Shown: piece by piece, positions 1 through 11,201 of the stretch
Numbering within the stretch: position 1 is the first letter of the stretch
Layout: each line of letters starts with the position of its first letter
Assembly: GCF_964204865.1 (NCBI RefSeq)
Contig: NC_135254.1
Coordinates: forward strand, 18,357,001-18,421,000
DNA length: 64,000 bases
Origin: Styela clava
Taxonomy: Eukaryota; Chordata; Ascidiacea; Stolidobranchia; Styelidae
Direction of reading: 5' to 3'
Notes under the pieces: generated by a model
Seen by the model: only the letters and a program-made list of their open reading frames with translations
Databases searched by the model: none
Told to the model about the DNA's origin: nothing
Program-made: the position numbers and the translations under genes

Positions 1-700
1 TTTTTCTGGGGTCACTCTGGCGACGATCTCGCTATTCAAACCAAAAACGTGACATTTTATAGCCAATCCTTAGTTTTGTCACGCAGTTTTGTACATATAA
101 GTTAAGCTAATACAACAGTGCGTAGATATGTTATGTAGAATATAAGCGACTTAGTATTTATGATTAGGCTCTACAAGAAGCCTATAACGTGTTGGGCGGT
201 GACACTTTGCATTATTAACTTTCTTTGATGTATAACCTGCCAGGTTTCTCAATAATCAACATCTCCACCACTTTGAATATGATTGAAATATATTGCAGTC
301 AATGAAATACCAGTCTACATGCACAAGTGCAATAAAGACGATTAAATGTGATGAATGAAACGACGAAATTGTGTGACGATAAAAACAAATGATTCTAGTA
401 TGGTAGAAATAGACGTGTAAATAATTCTTGCAATGTAGAGGTCCAAATAAATTGATATAGTAATGTTGAAGGTTGCTAAAGTTTACGACCAACCCAACAG
501 GCAGGTTGATAACATATTAATTAATAATTAAAATACTTCCGATTTGCAACTGCAGTAACACCAGCGATCCGAAACACTACTTCAATAAAACACCCGGTAG
601 GGTATCGCCAACGACTAACATACCGCGCAGTTCACAACAACTCTTACAAATTGCCGCTGTTTTTCATTGTGATCACCAATTCGCACACAAGAAACGAATC
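1..700. other. AT-rich stretch without a recognised gene
   Basis: I see no splice-consistent coding exon or terminal-repeat pair here. The short open frames on the minus strand have no family-like motifs. The dispersed repeat annotated next begins near the right end. Confidence 0.5.
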
Positions 701-895
701 TATTTAGTCCACAGAAAATTTCGAAATAAATAAAAGTAATAGCTTTCTGGACAAAAATTCTATCTTTCACCACTGAAAATTTCAAAGCAATTGGTTCAGT
801 AATCAAAGAGAAAAGCGATTTCTTCAAAAGGTGTCAATGAACAAGAACAACAAAACCATCGTTGTGTTCACTACGTGTCCAACAAGAAACAAAAA
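700..895 (-). repeat. Dispersed repeat family Y, copy 1 (inverted)
   Basis: This segment is the reverse complement of sequence found again near 8.05, 17.9, 22.1 and 22.4 kb. Shared blocks include the equivalents of AATTGCTTTGAAATTTT, a TTTTTCTCC-AAGGCTATTACTT block, and a GGACAC-CATAACGATCG type end. It carries no open frame of interest. It is probably a non-autonomous mobile element or a piece of one. Confidence 0.75.
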
Positions 896-1620
896 ATATT
901 GTTACACACCGCAATCATAATGACCAAATTTTTCAACAAATCTTCAAATCTCACTGGATTAAGTTTTAGCTTTGTCTGACGTATTAGTATTTATTTACGG
1001 ATTACAGTCTAACTTACTGTACTAATTTAAAAAATAGCTTTTAAAACTCTTTTCAGTTTCTCTGTTTTATTTTATAATTAAATAACTCTTTACAGTAAAA
1101 TATAGGTCATACATAAATATTATAAAGTTAAAAAAGGCTCACTAGTGCCCTTTTCTCTCGGTATAGCTTTTTTCCAAAGCTCTTCATCTTTGTGATATTT
1201 AGGGAAACCTGTAAACTTTCACTTTAACTCCTTTTAAGTACTAGGATAAATATCAGTTGAATTTATACAAACTAATAAATCTAAATCACCGTTAACGATG
1301 TCTTATCCACAAGTTTCAACTTACTTCAATTTAAATTTCAAAAAATATTTGCGTGTATTACATCCGTTTCCAGTTTTGAACGAAGCCGACACGTTTACAT
1401 GGCCTCCCAGTTTGGAACGCCTTGGTTGTCAGTAAATTCCGGGACAACCGTAGCCCAGCCCGAGACACGGGACGCCAGACGTCAATTCCGTTACGGTTGG
1501 TAGCCCTACTTCTAAACAATTCAGTATGTGTATTGTAATTTTTGAGAGTTAATTAGCATCGTCGTGGGCTGTCATGAGTGGCGATGGTAATTAAATAAGA
1601 TTCTGGTACACCCGTTCTTT
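896..1620. other. Intergenic, no gene seen
   Basis: No coding exon is recognised. The segment 1380-1460 is more GC-rich than its surroundings but shows no reading frame or motif that I can name. Confidence 0.4.
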
Positions 1621-2160
1621 GTCAGTAGCGGTAGCGCATGGGGTACGTAGAGACTGTAGATTAAACATTAGGCCAGATATCAGGAGTTCGAACCCCACCG
1701 AGCTGTAGGGCAGGATCAGCACACCATACAGGTGGTTGTGCTGAAAAGGGAGCCGACGGCAGGATAGCGGGCCGGGGGAAATAAAAATGATAAAGGTGGT
1801 GGCACAAACATGGACAGACAGCAGCAGGCAAGCCGCCGAGGAAAAATGATAAGCCAACGAAGTGTCTCAAATGTAAGGGCAGCATCAGCGTACAATACAG
1901 GTGACAGTGTAAAAAAGAAAGCCGATGGTAGGGTGGCAGCCCAGGAAACTTAAAATGGAAAATGGTAAAGATGGGTGGTAGCTGGGTAGAAACAGCAGCA
2001 AGCAAGCCGCCGAGGAAGAGTGTAGAATCAGCGAGTGCGAGCACTGCCCCCAGGGTGGAAAATAATAAAAACGAGCAAGTAATAAAATATGGCAAACTCG
2101 GCAACCAGGCGAGTCCAGCTGGCAAACTGAGTAAAAGAAATTGAACGAACTATGGACAAC
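1621..2160 (+). repeat. tRNA-headed SINE-like element with tandemly repeated body
   Basis: The head at about 1624-1700 contains a Pol III A-box-like string (AGTAGCGGTAGCGCATGGG) and, about 50 bases on, a B-box-like string (GAGTTCGAACCCC at 1684). This is the layout of a tRNA-derived SINE promoter. The body then repeats in direct orientation: blocks starting near 1704, 1871 and 2020 share a GTA-GGGCA-ATCAGC start, and the first two also share an AGCAAGCCGCCGAGGAA-type end. The head does not fold as a complete tRNA, so I call it a SINE and not a tRNA gene. Confidence 0.55.
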
Positions 2161-2174
2161 TAACTGCATCCCCT

Positions 2175-2380
2175 AACTTCTAAACCGTGTGGACATTTGC
2201 ACACACGTAATTTTTCAATCATGTATGTACAATTGCACCCACGTAATTTTACAACATAGTTCGTATACATTTGCACCCCCGTAATTCGGCAACCGGGCAT
2301 TTACAAGCGCGTACATTTGCACCCATGAACATTTGATCCCACGTACATTTGCACTTTGCCTTGGACATTTCTATCTATGG
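2175..2380 (+). repeat. Imperfect tandem repeat of an ACATTTGCACCCACGTAA motif
   Basis: A motif close to GTACATTTGCACCCACGTAA recurs about six times with variable spacing (2187, 2224, 2267, 2307, 2327, 2343). It abuts the SINE-like block and may be its tail or a separate minisatellite. Confidence 0.65.
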
Positions 2381-3075
2381 ATATTATCATGTTTATATAT
2401 ATCAATTGACGCATTAGTGCAAGAGGCAGAATGGTGCGAATTACACACTAAGTATTTGACTTCGGTACCCCCAATAATATGTGAACCAATAGAGCGGACA
2501 ACGGGGCGTCCCGCATCATTCTTATGTACAAACTGAATTTACCTTTGATTTGAATTTGAACCGGTAACTAAAACCTACTTCTCATTGCTCCTGACCGAGC
2601 AGACACAGACTATATATGGCGTCATATGTCTCGTCTGCAAGTTTGCATATCTTATCAGGTTGAAATATACCATCAGTGTCCCAGGGCCCAGATAAGTTTC
2701 CGGTGAAGTATTGGAATACAATACGATAGCGAAAATTTTTCCCTGTTAATCCTACAATTCTGGTCAAAAGATAATCGGGTTAGAAAAGAGAAAATCATGA
2801 TATATATTTGTAGCCACAACTTAGCAAAATCAACTACAGGAAAGATAGCTGGGTCTGTCGATTTTTTTGCTAGAATTCCAAATCCAACATTCTGCGGTGA
2901 TAGTTGATGGTAATGTTGGAAATCACGAAAAGTTTTAGATTTTTTGCTCAATGGATTCTTAAAGAAAATAAAGCCCAAACTATTTGGGCGACAGCAAAAA
3001 GTTGCCAAAATATTTCCGTCGCCCGAATACAGCGAAAATAACCCCGTGTTGTCAACCAAATCGATAAAATATGAA
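2381..3075. other. Intergenic, no gene seen
   Basis: No supported coding exon. Open frames are short on both strands and show no recognisable motif. Confidence 0.4.
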
Positions 3076-3097
3076 TGTATATATATATATATATATA
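3076..3097. repeat. TA microsatellite
   Basis: A run of TA dinucleotides directly precedes the left side of the mariner remnant. TA is the mariner target, so this may be the insertion site. Confidence 0.7.
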
Positions 3098-3342
3098 CTC
3101 AAGGAGTGGCTAAAAAGAAACGGGACTGACGTCACAGATTGTGCAACACGAGTACCATCGGTAATCATCACTTTTACAGTGTGGCGTAACTTGTGTTCTT
3201 TGTTTAACAGCTGTTTTGACACAATATCGCAATTATTTTTGCTATTTAGGAGCCATAGGTAAATGTGAATAATTGCTTGTTGAAAAAAATTGCCGTGCAA
3301 ATTCTGATTGAGTTTTTTGGCAATAGGGGGTTCAATTGCAGA

Positions 3343-4373
3343 ATGACGATTGAGCAAAGAATTAACATTAAATTTATTTCAAACTAGGAAAAACAGCGAC
3401 TGATACTTTGAAGATGTTGCGTGATGTTTATGGAGACTCTTCCATGTCTAAAACAAGAGTTTTTGAATGGCACAAGCAATTTGTGGAAGGCAGGGAGGAT
3501 GTGGAGAGAATGATCGGAAGTCAGGGAGGCCTTGTACCACAACTGATCCCAACATCAACAAGTTCGGCAGTTGGTTTCGCAGTGACTGTCGCTTAACAAT
3601 TCGCGTCATTGCCAACAAAGTTGGAAGAGACAAAGAAACGGTCCGCACCATTTTGGTTGACACTTTGGACATGCGAAAGGTGTGTGCCAAATTGGTGCAA
3701 AGGCTCTTGACTGAGGAGCAGAAAGCTCATCGATTGAATGTATACCGAGACATCCTACAACAGATTGAAGCAGACGAAAAACTCTTGGAAAACATCATCA
3801 CAGGAGACGAGTCATGGGTCTTTCAATATGATCAGGAAAACAAAACGACAGAGTCGTCTGTGGAAAAGTGTGTCCTCGCTCAGTCGGTATGTTAGTCGTT
3901 GCTCAGACCAAAAACAAAACCCGCATGGAACATTCACAAGTGAAAGTGATCGCCTTCTTTGATCATCAGGGAATGGTGCAGCATGAGTTTGTTTCTCAAA
4001 GACAAACATTGAACCAACATGTTTACAAGGAAGGAAGTTATGACTCGTCTTGTTAACAAAATCCGTCAAAAACGAGGAGTTTCCTGGGCAGGAAAAACTT
4101 GGACATTGCATCACAACAATGCTCTTGCCCACACAACTCTCAGCGTGAAAAACAGTTATTGGTCTTGCATCATCCACCTTATTCGTCGGACTTAGCCCCT
4201 TGCGATTTCTTTCTAGCCCCTTCCAAGGAGTCGAGGATATCAAGACCAGCATGGTGAGACACCTCAAAACTATTACAAAAGAAGAATTTTCACAGTGCTT
4301 CAAAACGTGGTCAAAAAGAATATAAAAAGGCTTCAAAGCCAATGGGGAATATTTCGGAGAGGTCAAGTAGAGA
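3343..4373 (+). pseudogene. Decayed mariner transposase (D,D34D type)
   Basis: Three broken frames together cover a mariner/Tc1-superfamily transposase. The start near 3343 (MTIEQRINIKF) is followed by a stop. The helix-turn-helix portion then reads KTRVFEWHKQFVEGREDVER, and a frame change near 3510 leads to DRKSGRP, GMRKVCAK-like text and TGDESWVFQYD near 3804, which holds the first catalytic Asp of the family. A second shift near 3840 breaks the frame. Later pieces include HHNNALAH and HPPYSSDLAPCDFF, the region of the remaining catalytic residues. Several stops and shifts show it is dead. A likely left terminus lies near 3097-3130; I could not place the right terminus, because a hAT element begins at 4447. 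Confidence 0.85.
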
Positions 4374-4789
4374 TGACTTAAGACTTGTGACTCAAGACTT
4401 GTGTATGTGTTGGACAATGGGGACATTGTACGATATCCATCTAAATCAGGATTTCTCAACCTGGGGTTCGCGGACCCCCAGGGGTTCACGAGAAGATTTC
4501 CAGGGGTACTTGAATGACAGTTGAGTTTTTATGTGTTGCTATTTTTAATGTTCTTTACTATCAGAGGAAAATGCGTGCCGATTGAAACTCAGCATGGATT
4601 TTCCCTGAAATTGCGTTGTTGTGACTCAACAATGTGAAATCCACAGCTTTGCAGCCAAACTGGGAAATTTCGAAAGACAATGTGTTGTTTGCTCCTCCAA
4701 TTGAGAAACTTATTTGCAATAAACAGAGACAGCTGTCACACTAATGTCCTGTATAAATGGCATGAATTCTTTTGTTTAATATTCTTTAA

Positions 4790-5676
4790 CAGTGGCTCCC
4801 AAACTATCTGGCGGACCGGTAAAATTAAATAAAATGTACTCGCGGATTGGCAAAATTGAAATGAGTGGAATAGAAAATAATAACATATGTTTGCGAAATG
4901 TAATGCAATGGTGGGCACTTTAAAACATTTCACATGAATAAAATCAAATAATGCACCGGCCAAAAATTGATATAAGTAGATCAAACTTTCACCAGAAGAA
5001 ATTTATTCTCCTCGTTCTTATTGCAAAATATCAAAATGCTTTGTTGGTCAACTGATCTCATATTAAAACAAATAATGCGCCGGCCAAAAATTGATATAAG
5101 TAGATCAAACTTTCACCAGAAGAAATTTATTCTCCTCGTTCTTATTGCAAAATATCAAAATACTTTGTTGTTCAACTGATCTCATATTAATCCTCCTGCA
5201 GTTAACCGACGCATCAAACAAACCTGCGAGGTCGCAACAAGCTCATATTTTACTGGATGTCATGGCGAAGCCCTGGAATATTATACTGTCCATGACTGTT
5301 TTCTGGTTTGAACAAAGGATTATTTATAACCTTTTAATTGGAAGTTCATATCAAACAGGAAAAGCATGCAGAACAGAAAAAATACATGTGCCGATCTATG
5401 GATTTCTGAATCTTGCCAGATTTGACTGGCGATTCAAGATGAATCGGAACTGAAAAAGTGAAAAGTGAGATTACTCGGCACCAAGACGTCGTCGGGCCAT
5501 TGATACCACAAACAGAAATATGTCGGCGAAAGAGAAATTGCGTAATGAACAAACACAACGTGGTTATTTCGGGTTCGGGTAAAGTGATTGAGACGACTGA
5601 AAAACAACAAAATTTTTCGCAAAATGACAAAAAAGCTTCCAGTGCCGGTCCGCCGACTAGGGGTTGGGAACCACTG
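4790..5676. mobile_element. Nested hAT-type element B
   Basis: The left end CAGTGGCTCCCAAACTATC with CTGGCGGACCGG following is mirrored at the right end by GGTCCGCCGACTAGGGG then TTGGGAACCACTG. The 8-base flanks (TTCTTTAA, CTTCAAAA) do not match well, so the target duplication has decayed or the ends are slightly off. The terminal design matches the element at 16553-17790. No transposase frame is present. It lies wholly within element A. Confidence 0.75.
4945..5190 (+). repeat. Two-copy tandem duplication, 124-bp unit
   Basis: The block starting CAAATAATGCACCGGCC at 4945 recurs at 5069 with only a few changes and ends CTGATCTCATATTAA in both copies. It lies inside hAT element B and probably arose by slippage or unequal exchange after insertion. 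Confidence 0.92.
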
Positions 5677-5814
5677 CTTCAAAACACAGTTTAAAAATTA
5701 TGAGTTAATATATTCCAACTTTATTTGGTGTCTGATTACTGGGGGTTCGCGTTGATTATTTCATGACTAGGGGGTTAATTAACAAGAAAAAGGTTGAGAA
5801 CCCCTGATCTAAAT

Positions 5815-6177
5815 AAACTTTTAAATTCAATAGTCCAGTATATATATATATGGGGGAGGGGTCAAAAACATGGCCAGATATATGCAGCAACTGATATCTA
5901 GGGTACTCCACATTTGTACACCTCTGTGGAAGTTGTACAGGCGCACAATTTTAATTTATTTCGGTTGGTTCGTTAGGGGTAAGTATTGGCAGTAAGTGTT
6001 ACGACTTCGTGTTGCGACCGCTATCCCAAACGCGGCGGTCAATTTGTTAGTATGTAGTTCAAGTCAGTGCATATGTTATATATGTCTCAGACCGTGGATG
6101 GTTCAAATATGAGTAATACTTTCTGCGGTAGTGTATATTCAAACGACATAGGCTATCGTGTACGCCTAGATATCGAA
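5815..6177. other. Intergenic, no gene seen
   Basis: A short TA run and otherwise unique-looking sequence; no coding exon. Confidence 0.4.
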
Positions 6178-6402
6178 CAAGAGAGTAATGCTCAAATATA
6201 TGGACACGCAGACCAACACCCCGAAACTCATATATATGCGGTAACCTACTAGTACCTGTATCGGGGTACTGTGACGATACATGAACTGTTCAGGTTCTTT
6301 TTCAGGATCAGGTATCGCAGTCAAACATTTCCCATAAAAACGTCCCAAAATCATATGCTTTAACAGGCCTTGAATCGGGTTACAAATAAGGGTAACCTAC
6401 AG
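6178..6402. repeat. Fragment of dispersed repeats
   Basis: The stretch CTCAAATATATGGACACGC near 6191 is the inverse of CGTGTCCATATATTTGAGC, found near 18207, 22290 and 24482. The following GGTACTGT-rich text resembles 7855-7930. This looks like a repeat mosaic and not a gene. Confidence 0.55.
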
Positions 6403-6823
6403 CAAGGGTCGGCAACCTTTTGTCACTCGCGGGCCAAAATTAGGGATTGCAAGTCATTGGTGGGCCGCACATATTTCTAGAAAGTTAAAAACCGAACGGA
6501 TGGGCGATGAATCACACTTTTTCTCACATATAAGAAGTCAAATATTAATCAGTGCGCGATGACCATTTGAATATTTTCTGTGCCATTAAACCAACTTTTC
6601 TGCGGTTTGCTGCCATTTGTCTAATTATAATTAAATTAAATAAACGCGTAATTGTGAATTATATACTTGTTAGGTTATAATATAATTTAGTCTACATGTG
6701 TTTCAAAATAAAGTCTGTTTTGTAAAGAATATAGTCGTCCAAACAGCTGTTTTGGTATTATAATTCAGTGAAGTGTCGCGGGCCGGATTATATTGGCCCG
6801 CGGCCGTAGGTTGCCGACCCCTG
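6403..6823. mobile_element. Small non-autonomous hAT (MITE), 421 bp
   Basis: The left end is CAAGGGTCGGCAACCTTTTG with CGCGGGCC inside. The right end is its inverted partner, GGCCCGCGGCCGTAGG then TTGCCGACCCCTG. Flanking 8-mers ACCTACAG (6395-6402) and GCCTACAG (6824-6831) differ at one base, as expected for an old hAT target duplication. No coding capacity. Confidence 0.88.
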
Positions 6824-6989
6824 GCCTACAGGGACTGCCATGGCTCTTCCATTTCCTGTGGTAATGATCTGTTATTCTTTTCTTCTCCGTCCAATTTCAA
6901 CGTGAATGGAAGTACCAATTGAACCGAGTCATTTCTTCAATACGGTACCAGGGCAAAATAAAAGAAAATATCGATTCCCCGATAATCAT

Positions 6990-7310
6990 ATGTGGTACGG
7001 TACGGTAACTTACCAGTAGGCCTACCTAATATTCGTTTGCGGAACGGTTCTACCTTGTCATATAAGAACTCAATTTATTTCTTCTTATCAAATAAAAAAA
7101 ATGGGGTAGGCTGCAAAATTTATGTTGTTTACATCAGAACGGTAACGAAAAGATGAAAAACGTAATTCACTGCGGTACGGTACCTTACCAGCACATGTTG
7201 CTGTAGACCTGCTATTCGATCGTGGAACGGTTCTTCTCTGCCATATAAAAACTCAATTGAATTTGCTCTTATTAAAATCATCAAATACGGTAGGCTAGAA
7301 AACCTACATT
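6990..7310 (+). repeat. Diverged tandem repeat, about 176-bp period
   Basis: Two blocks share in order: a GGTACGGTA-CTTACCAG start (near 6995 and 7173), a GCGGAACGGTTCT or GTGGAACGGTTCT core, a CATATAA-AACTCAATT block, and an ACGGTAGGCT-like end. Confidence 0.65.
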
Positions 7311-8029
7311 ACTGCAATAGTAAGATTGATATACTCTTTACAAAAATCACTTAGTTTATGACTGAATGAAATTCAAACCCGTCTGGATTCTTCGACTTGT
7401 CCGTAAACTTGAGTTACAATTTATTAGTATTAGACTGTGAAAAAGAGATCACAACTCAAATATATGGACGCGAAAGTTATTTATCAACTGTAATAATTTA
7501 TAAATGTAACTCAACGTATCAATTTGTTCACGAGGCTGCAGTCCAGCGATGATTGCTGGGGCGTTTTAAAATCAGAAATCAATTATTGCCGTGCTGTAGA
7601 TGTAGTTTGTTAATTCTTTCAACTTAATTAATTTACCTATTGGGTCGCTTGCTGTTAGCATCAGCAATTCGCTACATATTTGTTTTCTTGTTTATAATAC
7701 CAGTTATTTGTATTATATTTTACTTTAGATTCATTCTAAGCGTGCTTCAGATTTATGCTGAATAAGGTCTTATATCAAATTACTACATTACTCATTCATT
7801 ACATCCGCATATCCCCAAAAATCATATCCTGAACGAAGTTAGAACTGTGGAACAGGTACGAAAACTTACCGGCATCTGTATCATGGTACTGACGTTTCAA
7901 GATTGTCCTAGGTTCCCAGGTCATGCTTCCAGTCCCAACGTGAATGAAATACGAAATGATCCAAATCACAACTGTATTATCAAATATTGTACAGTACCGA
8001 TATCGTAGTCTACCCTACCCAACCCGAAT
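7311..8029. other. Repeat mosaic, no gene seen
   Basis: The inverse of the CGTGTCCATATATTTGAG motif appears in altered form near 7455-7475, and GGTACTG-rich text near 7855-7930 resembles 6240-6320. No coding exon is supported. Confidence 0.4.
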
Positions 8030-8180
8030 GGAACAGAGCCCACGGAAAGTTTTAAAATAAATTGAAGTAATAGCCTTCTAGCAACAAAAACAATCTTTAA
8101 CCACAAAAATTATAATTAGTCCAATATTTAATGAGAAAAGCGTTTTTTCACAACAAGAAGAAAAAACCAAGGGCCAGAAC
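8030..8180 (-). repeat. Dispersed repeat family Y, copy 2 (inverted, diverged)
   Basis: It shares the block order of copy 1: an AAGTAATAGCCTTCTAG part, an AATCTTTAACCACAAAAAT part and a GAGAAAAGCGTTTTTTCA part. It is more diverged than the other copies. Confidence 0.6.
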
Positions 8181-9670
8181 GATTTATAGGTGTACAGGTG
8201 TCGACCACGCAGATATTTAGCTCAAAACCCCCAGTCGTAATAATTTATGTCTATGATATTTCGTGACCCTTAGCAGTAAGCCCATGAGGCGCTATAAATA
8301 AAAAGTTTACCCAGGCGTAAAATATCTGTGGCGATATGAGCTTTGATGAAGTATATACAATTTAAGGTTCAACAGTCCTATACAGACCCCACACAAATTG
8401 CGCGAAGCCGCACACTGTATCATGAGTTGTTTAAACGTGTAAGTTTGTATATCTACGATGAACTGTAGTTATTTTTGCCTAATTAGTAGGCTAAGTAATG
8501 AGAAGGTTTCATGATACACAACTCATTCTGAAGACCTGGTATAGCTCCATCTAACCATAGGGGTTCGATCGAACCCGGGTCAAAAATTACTGTTCTAGTG
8601 CAGTGGGCGATACTGGAAATATCGTGTCGTGTCTCTTAGGCAATTAGTCTATGTCGTTCAATTGCGGAACTGTGCTTACAATTAGTTATATAATTATTAT
8701 ATTAGTTATAGTAATTATCATTTTCATAACAATGTCCTGGAAACGGAGGGTAGAACGTTCCGAAAATATTGCTTTGTTGAGCATTATTCAAAACCTGTTT
8801 GCTCGATAAGCCAGCATCACATTCAATATTGAGTTTAATGTAAAGCGTCATTACGAAACGTACCATAGATAAAGCGAAGAATATGTTGGATAAATTCAAA
8901 GATAATGAATTCAAAATGTGGATTTGAACATCCAGCTAAATAAATCCACCTATCCTCACTTGTATGACAATCTAGCGTGTAATGTGTTCGTTCGCAAACA
9001 CATATTGTTGTGAGCAGCATTATCCGAAATGAATTACAATAAAAACATCATCCATCACATTGGTGACAAATAAATAGGAGAAATGTATTGTGTTTTATAA
9101 TGAATAAGAAACGATCTCACACCCGTCATCATTGTGACATGCTTTTATCACCGGAATAGAAGTCGCGAGAGCGTCATAATCTAACGTTTACGGCGGCAAT
9201 TGATTATTGATGGAATTAATGCGACATACACAATAACCGAAAATGTGTATAGTATACTTTTCTTCATAAAGTTTGCCCACCACTGTCCTATAGTGCAAAA
9301 ACGATTCTGGAAACCGTATCTTTCAAACGTATTTCGGTGTCAACCTTGTTGCAGTATATATGTACCGCCTGGCTTTTTACCCTTGGTGTGTTTTGATGAT
9401 AGACTTGGTCCTATGTTTCGCCTCTCGATAACCAGTACTGGTTCAGTGTGTCTACCGTTGCCATGAATAACCATTTTAATGCACTATACACTCTGCATGT
9501 GTAAAGTTATCGAGCCCATTTGTCTGAACAAAACCTTTTAGCGGGAATGCTGATCTGTAGTTATTACGAAACGATTATTTCAAATATTTCCGGTTATTAT
9601 TATTACCGAAAGGCATTGTTAGCATTTACCGAAAAAATGACAACTTGAAAATTAATTGAATTTAAAAACA
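8181..9670. other. Intergenic, no recognised gene
   Basis: Open frames near 8702-9020 (minus) and 9200-9466 (plus) have no motif that I recognise. I see no phase-consistent exon set. Confidence 0.4.
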
Positions 9671-9681
9671 ATGTCCTAATG

Positions 9682-11190
9682 CAGGGGTTCTCGAACTTTT
9701 GGTGTTGCGGAGCCCTTGAAAAGGTTGACTATTATTCACGGAGCTCAACAAAATAAATGTTAAAATTGTTACTTTCAGATTAATATTCCTGAGCAAGTTG
9801 AAGGTACTTTACTTAATTTGAATGCTGAACCTTTTTTTTAATAGGGTTAATACAAGTCATACATAAATCTAAATTTCAAACATAAATTATATATACCAAA
9901 GCTGTAAATTTGACACTTGACAAACATATTAATAAATTAGGGGTCGAATCTTTTCCCTTTTGACATTTTTGGAAGGCTTAAAAGGCCGCTAATAACGTGC
10001 GCGATTGCATTTGGTTACAATCGCCGTTTTTTTTTGTCAGCATGACGTGTTTTTGAACCTTTTAACATCTACACGCCGGTGTTTATTCTCCCTAAAATCA
10101 AAAATTTCCCTCAGCATATACATGTATTGTTACACAATGACGACGTTATTTGCTTTTTTGTTCTCGTGGGGAATTATGAGTTCAATGTGAAAAACATGTT
10201 ACCATATTATAGTCATCGGTGACGAAAAGCTAAAAATAATAATTACTAAAGAGGTAAATCCGCAACACAAATTTCTTGATTGAAAAGCGGCATTCTAAAA
10301 TATTAAAACTGAAACTCAAAATGAAAGATCACACGTTTGGTTTTAGCAGACTCACCTCAGATTGAAAACGTTTTTATAGACATTATGAATCGCAAAATTT
10401 GGTGGTATGTTAGGTTTTCATCGTAGTAACTGCGAAATCGAAACACAGTCAATTGTGCGCGCGATGTACTTTTTTCCCCATTATAAAACTAACGACGGAG
10501 CCGCACGCAATCAATTGTGCGCGCTCCGCGATGTACCTTTTTTTTCATTCTGAAACTACCGACGGAGCCGAATGCAATAAAATAAATTTCAATTGTTCGT
10601 ATTTTGCCCAGACATTGTGATTTTTTAAACGGCGATATCTTGCTTAAAAATAATCTCAAGTGCGAAAGAAGAAATCAAGTTTGACAAATCCCAAGATCGC
10701 AAAAATACGATTCCAATTTATTTATAGTTGACAGTTTATCACATGTTTTATGCTATTTTAGATCAGTATTCTTTCATTTTAGTAATCTCGAATCAAACGT
10801 GAGTAACGATGAGCACAATTACATTATGACGACGAGACACGTTAAATGCTCGCATCGGTCATTGATTCAATATTTTACGCAACAGAAACCTCGTTATCCG
10901 TTTTTTCAATCGCGAAGAATGTCGCGCGGAAATTTCCGATTCCAATTTTGAACCACCTCCCTCATATGAATCCTGACTGCACTTCTGCTTATAAATAATG
11001 TCATTTTTCAATTCCACCTCTTTGCCATATTTCGAGGCTATATTGTTGTCAGATTTTATCAAAGCTTTTATTGCTTCTTCGAACAGTTACAAAACTAGTC
11101 GGTATTTTGAAAAGTAATCCAATAGCTCGCGGAGCCCCTGGGTTACTCTCACGGAGCCCTGGGGCTTCGTACGGAGCACTTTAAGAATCT
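9682..11190. mobile_element. Composite hAT-like element containing repeat X
   Basis: The element starts CAGGGGTTCTCGAACTTTTG and ends with an imperfect inverse (GGAGCACTTTAAGAATCT); GGAGCCC blocks lie near both ends. An identical 11-mer, ATGTCCTAATG, flanks it (9671-9681 and 11191-11201), a little longer than the usual 8-bp hAT duplication. The middle (about 9935-10985) is a second copy of the sequence found in the SLC22 gene's last intron (35305-36474), so one element probably sits inside another. No transposase frame is seen. Confidence 0.72.
9935..10985 (+). repeat. Repeat X, copy 1
   Basis: Colinear with 35305-36474: both contain a GTGCGATTGCATTT or GCGATTGCATTT block followed by AATCGCC, TTTATTCTCCCTAAA, a GAAAAGCGGCATT-TAAAATA block, and a CCGATTC-TTGAACC-CCTCC end. 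This copy also holds an internal tandem duplication at about 10439-10575, period about 67, built on TCAATTGTGCGCGC and GACGGAGCCG. Confidence 0.8.
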
Positions 11191-11201
11191 ATGTCCTAAT
11201 G

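Larger units (their letters stand above)
4447..5806. mobile_element. hAT-type element A with perfect 8-bp target duplication
   Basis: The left end reads CAGGATTTCTCAACCTGGGG and the right end is an imperfect inverted copy, ending AAGGTTGAGAACCCCTG. Both ends are flanked by the identical 8-mer ATCTAAAT (4439-4446 and 5807-5814), the target-site length of the hAT superfamily. No transposase frame is seen, so it is non-autonomous. It is inserted just past the end of the mariner coding remnant and is itself split by another element (4790-5676). Confidence 0.88.

Noticed and set aside
1661-2169. Long minus-strand frames rich in Leu, Pro and Phe
   Set aside because: They overlap the SINE-like tandem body; the repeated peptide phrases come from DNA repeats and not from a protein family.
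8550-8590. GGGGTTCGATCGAACCCGGG string as a possible tRNA T-arm
   Set aside because: It is a short palindrome with no A box or acceptor stem partner at tRNA spacing.
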